From contig CALWDW010000011.1 of the NCBI GenBank assembly GCA_944376795.1, positions 1-55,554 of the forward strand: DNA of 55,554 nt. The letters run 5' to 3'. Below are positions 53,467 through 55,554 of this stretch, in pieces. The notes beneath the pieces are model-generated. The model ran no database searches and was not told the DNA's origin. It saw nothing but the letters and a program-made list of their open reading frames with translations. The DNA is from an uncultured Christensenellaceae bacterium. GTDB taxonomy: Bacteria > Bacillota > Clostridia > Christensenellales > UMGS416. Position 1 is the first letter of the stretch. The number at the start of each line of letters is the position of its first letter. The translations under genes and the position numbers were made by a program.

Positions 53467-55172
53467 AATACGTCATCATTGGCGGGGTGGCCGGTGGAGC
53501 CACCGCCGCGGCCCGGCTTCGCCGGCTGGATGAGCATGCCGAGATCGTGGTGCTGGAGCGCAGCGGCTACGTCTCGTACGCCAACTGCGGCCTTCCCTAC
53601 TACATTGGCGGGGAAATCGCCCAGGCCTCTGCCCTGACGCTGCAGACCCCGGCCAGCTTTGCCTCCCGCTTCCGGGTGGAGGTGCGGGTCCGTCATGAGG
53701 CCGTGGCCCTCCATCCCGAGAACAAGACCGTCACCGTCCGCCGTCTGGAGGACGGAAGCCTCTACGAGGAGCACTACGATAAGCTCCTGCTGGCCCCCGG
53801 AGCCCGGCCGGTGCGTCCGCCCTTCCCCGGAGCCGAGGATCCACGGGTTTTTACCCTCCGCACAGTGGAGGATACTCTGACCATTCGGAACTTTGTGGAA
53901 AAGACGCCGCCTCGCCGGGCGGTGGTGGTAGGCGCCGGCTTCGTCGGCCTGGAAATGGCCGAAAACCTGGCCCGCCTGGGAACCCAGGTCACCGTGGTGG
54001 AGCGTCTCAACCAAGTATTGGCTTCCCTGGACTACGATATGGCCTGCGGCGTGCACCGGTACCTCCGCTCCCAGGGCATACGCCTGCTGCTGGGCCGCTC
54101 GGTCCGCGGCTTTGAGAAGGCCGGGGATGCGCTTCACGTGCTGCTGGAAGGGGAGGAACCCTTGGCTGCGGACATGGTGCTGCTGGCCCTGGGGGTGGCT
54201 CCCGAGAACACCCTGGCCCAGGATGCCGGGCTGGCCCTGGGGATCCGGGGCGCCATTGCGGTGAACCCTCGGATGGAGACCTCCATCCCAGACATCTACG
54301 CCGTAGGCGATGCGGTGGAGGTCACCCAGCTGGAGACCGGCGCCCCTATGCTGCTTCCCTTGGCCGGCCCCGCCAACAAGCAGGGACGCATCGCCGCCGA
54401 TAACATGGCCGGCGGGAACAGCCGCTTCCCCGGTGTCCAAGGCACTTCCATTCTCAAGCTCTTTGACATGGCAGTGGCTTCCACCGGCCTCAACGAGAAC
54501 GCCGCCAAGGCTGCAGGCGTCCCCTTTGACCGGGTGGTGACCTTCTCGGCCAATCACGCCACCTACTACCCCGGCGCCTCCAATATGACCATCAAAACCC
54601 TGTTCGATCCCGCCACCGGCAAGCTGCTGGGCGCCCAGATCGTAGGTTTTGCAGGGGTCGACAAGCGCATTGATGTGCTGGCCACGGCCATACGGGCAGG
54701 CATGACCACCGCCGGGCTGACCGAACTGGAGCTGGCCTACGCACCGCCCTTCTCCTCGGCCAAGGATCCGGTAAATATGGCAGGCTATGTCGCCGAAAAC
54801 CTGCGCCAAGGCCTGGTTAAGCAGCACCACTGGCAGGATGTGCTGGCACTGCCCAAGGACGGCAGCGTCACCCTGCTGGATGTCCGCACCCCCATGGAAT
54901 ATGCCAGCGGCCACATCCCGGGCACGGTTCACATCCCCTTGGACAGTCTGCGGGAGCATCTCTCCGAACTGGATCCTTCCAAACCCATCTACGTCAACTG
55001 CCAGAGCGGTCTGCGCAGCTATCTGGCCTGCCGGATCCTCAGCCAGCATGGCTTTACCTGCTCCAACCTCTCAGGCGGCTATCGCTTCTACGAACTGGTC
55101 ACCGGAGACGAAGGCTTTGACGCCTCTCCCGCCCATGACTGCGGGCTGCCCCTCTCCAGAAACAAGAACTAA
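53463..55172 (+). CDS. CoA-disulfide reductase with C-terminal rhodanese domain
   Basis: 569 residues. Residues 1-~450 form a flavoprotein disulfide reductase of the CoADR/NADH-oxidase group: FAD site IIGGVAGGATAAARLRR, the single redox cysteine in SYANCGLPYYIGG, the NAD(P) site VVVGAGFVGLEMAENLARLG, and DIYAVGDAVEV. Residues ~460-569 are a rhodanese domain with catalytic cysteine in VNCQSGLRSYLACRIL. Such fusions reduce CoA-disulfides, CoA-persulfides or polysulfides with NADH. It is translationally coupled to trxA, suggesting a shared thiol/sulfane-sulfur redox role. Repeat copy H follows. Confidence 0.92.
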   Translation: MKYVIIGGVAGGATAAARLRRLDEHAEIVVLERSGYVSYANCGLPYYIGGEIAQASALTLQTPASFASRFRVEVRVRHEAVALHPENKTVTVRRLEDGSLYEEHYDKLLLAPGARPVRPPFPGAEDPRVFTLRTVEDTLTIRNFVEKTPPRRAVVVGAGFVGLEMAENLARLGTQVTVVERLNQVLASLDYDMACGVHRYLRSQGIRLLLGRSVRGFEKAGDALHVLLEGEEPLAADMVLLALGVAPENTLAQDAGLALGIRGAIAVNPRMETSIPDIYAVGDAVEVTQLETGAPMLLPLAGPANKQGRIAADNMAGGNSRFPGVQGTSILKLFDMAVASTGLNENAAKAAGVPFDRVVTFSANHATYYPGASNMTIKTLFDPATGKLLGAQIVGFAGVDKRIDVLATAIRAGMTTAGLTELELAYAPPFSSAKDPVNMAGYVAENLRQGLVKQHHWQDVLALPKDGSVTLLDVRTPMEYASGHIPGTVHIPLDSLREHLSELDPSKPIYVNCQSGLRSYLACRILSQHGFTCSNLSGGYRFYELVTGDEGFDASPAHDCGLPLSRNKN

Positions 55173-55206
55173 CTTTGGGAAAAGGCGCGTTTTTCCGTGC
55201 TTCCGT

Positions 55207-55266
55207 GTTCCCTTGGGAGATGTTCCCTTGGGGGATGTTCCCTTGGGGGATGTTCCCTTGGGTGAG
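55207..55266. repeat. Four tandem 15-bp units
   Basis: GTTCCCTTGGGAGAT, two identical GTTCCCTTGGGGGAT, then GTTCCCTTGGGTGAG, at 55207-55221, 55222-55236, 55237-55251 and 55252-55266. The last runs into the hairpin of copy H. A related TTCCGTGTTCTCTTGGGGGA occurs before the hairpins at 21069 and 55495. Confidence 0.95.
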
Positions 55267-55554
55267 AGGGCCCTTTTGCAAAAGGGCTCTCTCTCCCAAA
55301 TCCCCTCTCCCCAAAACCTTAGGGGAAGGAACTGCTGGAAAAATAAGGGAACGGCTGTATTCGGATTGCAGCCGTTCCCTTTTCACTTCCCCAACCTTCC
55401 CCAAAAAGTTTTAGAAGGGTGGGGGCCCGGGGGAGGGAAACCTTTCTCAAAAGGTTTCTCTCCCCCGCAGAGACCGCCGTACTTCCGTGTTCTCTTGGGG
55501 GAGGACGCCTTTTGAAAAAGGCGTCCTCCCCCATACCCCCTCCCGTGAAAACTT
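55258..55554. repeat. Mosaic palindromic repeat, copy H (runs off the window)
   Basis: A hairpin at 55258-55299 (AGGGCCCTTTTG arm), CCAAAACCTTAGGGG, the GGGAACGGCTG hairpin at 55347-55379 with a different loop (TATTCGGATT), a reversed AAAAAGTTTTAGAAGGG box, a hairpin at 55428-55467, and another at 55496-55533 with the mid-stem GGACGCC/GGCGTCC. Same symmetrical layout as copy D. It follows the CoA-disulfide reductase stop. Confidence 0.9.

Overview
The window looks like a GC-rich genome of a strictly anaerobic Firmicute, most probably a Clostridia/Oscillospirales-type gut bacterium. This is inferred from strong AGGAGG-type ribosome binding sites, the class III ribonucleotide reductase NrdD, two glycyl-radical enzymes, several radical-SAM enzymes, DegV, and CoA-disulfide reductase. 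No rRNA or tRNA gene was seen, so a finer assignment is not possible from sequence alone.

Layout. Positions 1-7390 are a prophage fragment: small overlapping phage genes (zinc-ribbon, DUF5131-like, ASCH-like), then a portal protein whose N-terminal half has been replaced, then a MuF head protein fused to a kinase-like domain. The fragment stops abruptly inside the MuF gene, beside lacZ. Positions 7538-28973 hold housekeeping and metabolic genes: GH2 beta-galactosidase, a one-gene ABC exporter, an AGCS amino-acid symporter, a solitary DNA methyltransferase, an anSME-type radical-SAM protein, trmN6-rsmI, an L,D-transpeptidase, an AT-rich island with a MerR/TipAS regulator, nrdD behind two NrdR boxes, a PflX-like radical-SAM protein, an MFS transporter and a PatB/MalY aminotransferase. 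Positions 29148-29421 are a dense cluster of DnaA boxes with no dnaA nearby. Positions 29609-40000 hold a nucleoside hydrolase-GNAT pair, a two-component system, a hydrolase, an epimerase, a repeat-bearing lipoprotein, a PHP phosphatase and a MATE exporter. Positions 40120-55172 hold trans-4-hydroxy-L-proline dehydratase (HypD), a GpsA-like dehydrogenase, DegV, FtsH, three decayed gene remnants, a second and unassigned glycyl-radical enzyme, galE, and a thioredoxin/CoA-disulfide-reductase operon.

The most unusual property is a family of mosaic, palindrome-built intergenic repeats found at eight loci (about 7400, 13143, 19195, 20940, 33483, 42520, 52085 and 55207 to the end). They are assembled from a small set of hairpin modules. 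The arms differ between copies but keep pairing. They sit mainly between convergent gene ends, and two copies supply the stop codon of the neighbouring gene. This family and the DnaA-box cluster are the two signals I would follow first.

How the genes fit together: much of the window is anaerobic radical chemistry (NrdD, HypD, a second GRE, anSME, PflX-like) plus thiol redox (thioredoxin, CoA-disulfide reductase). No dedicated GRE activase and no nrdG are in the window, so those partners must be encoded elsewhere or be supplied by the PflX-like protein.
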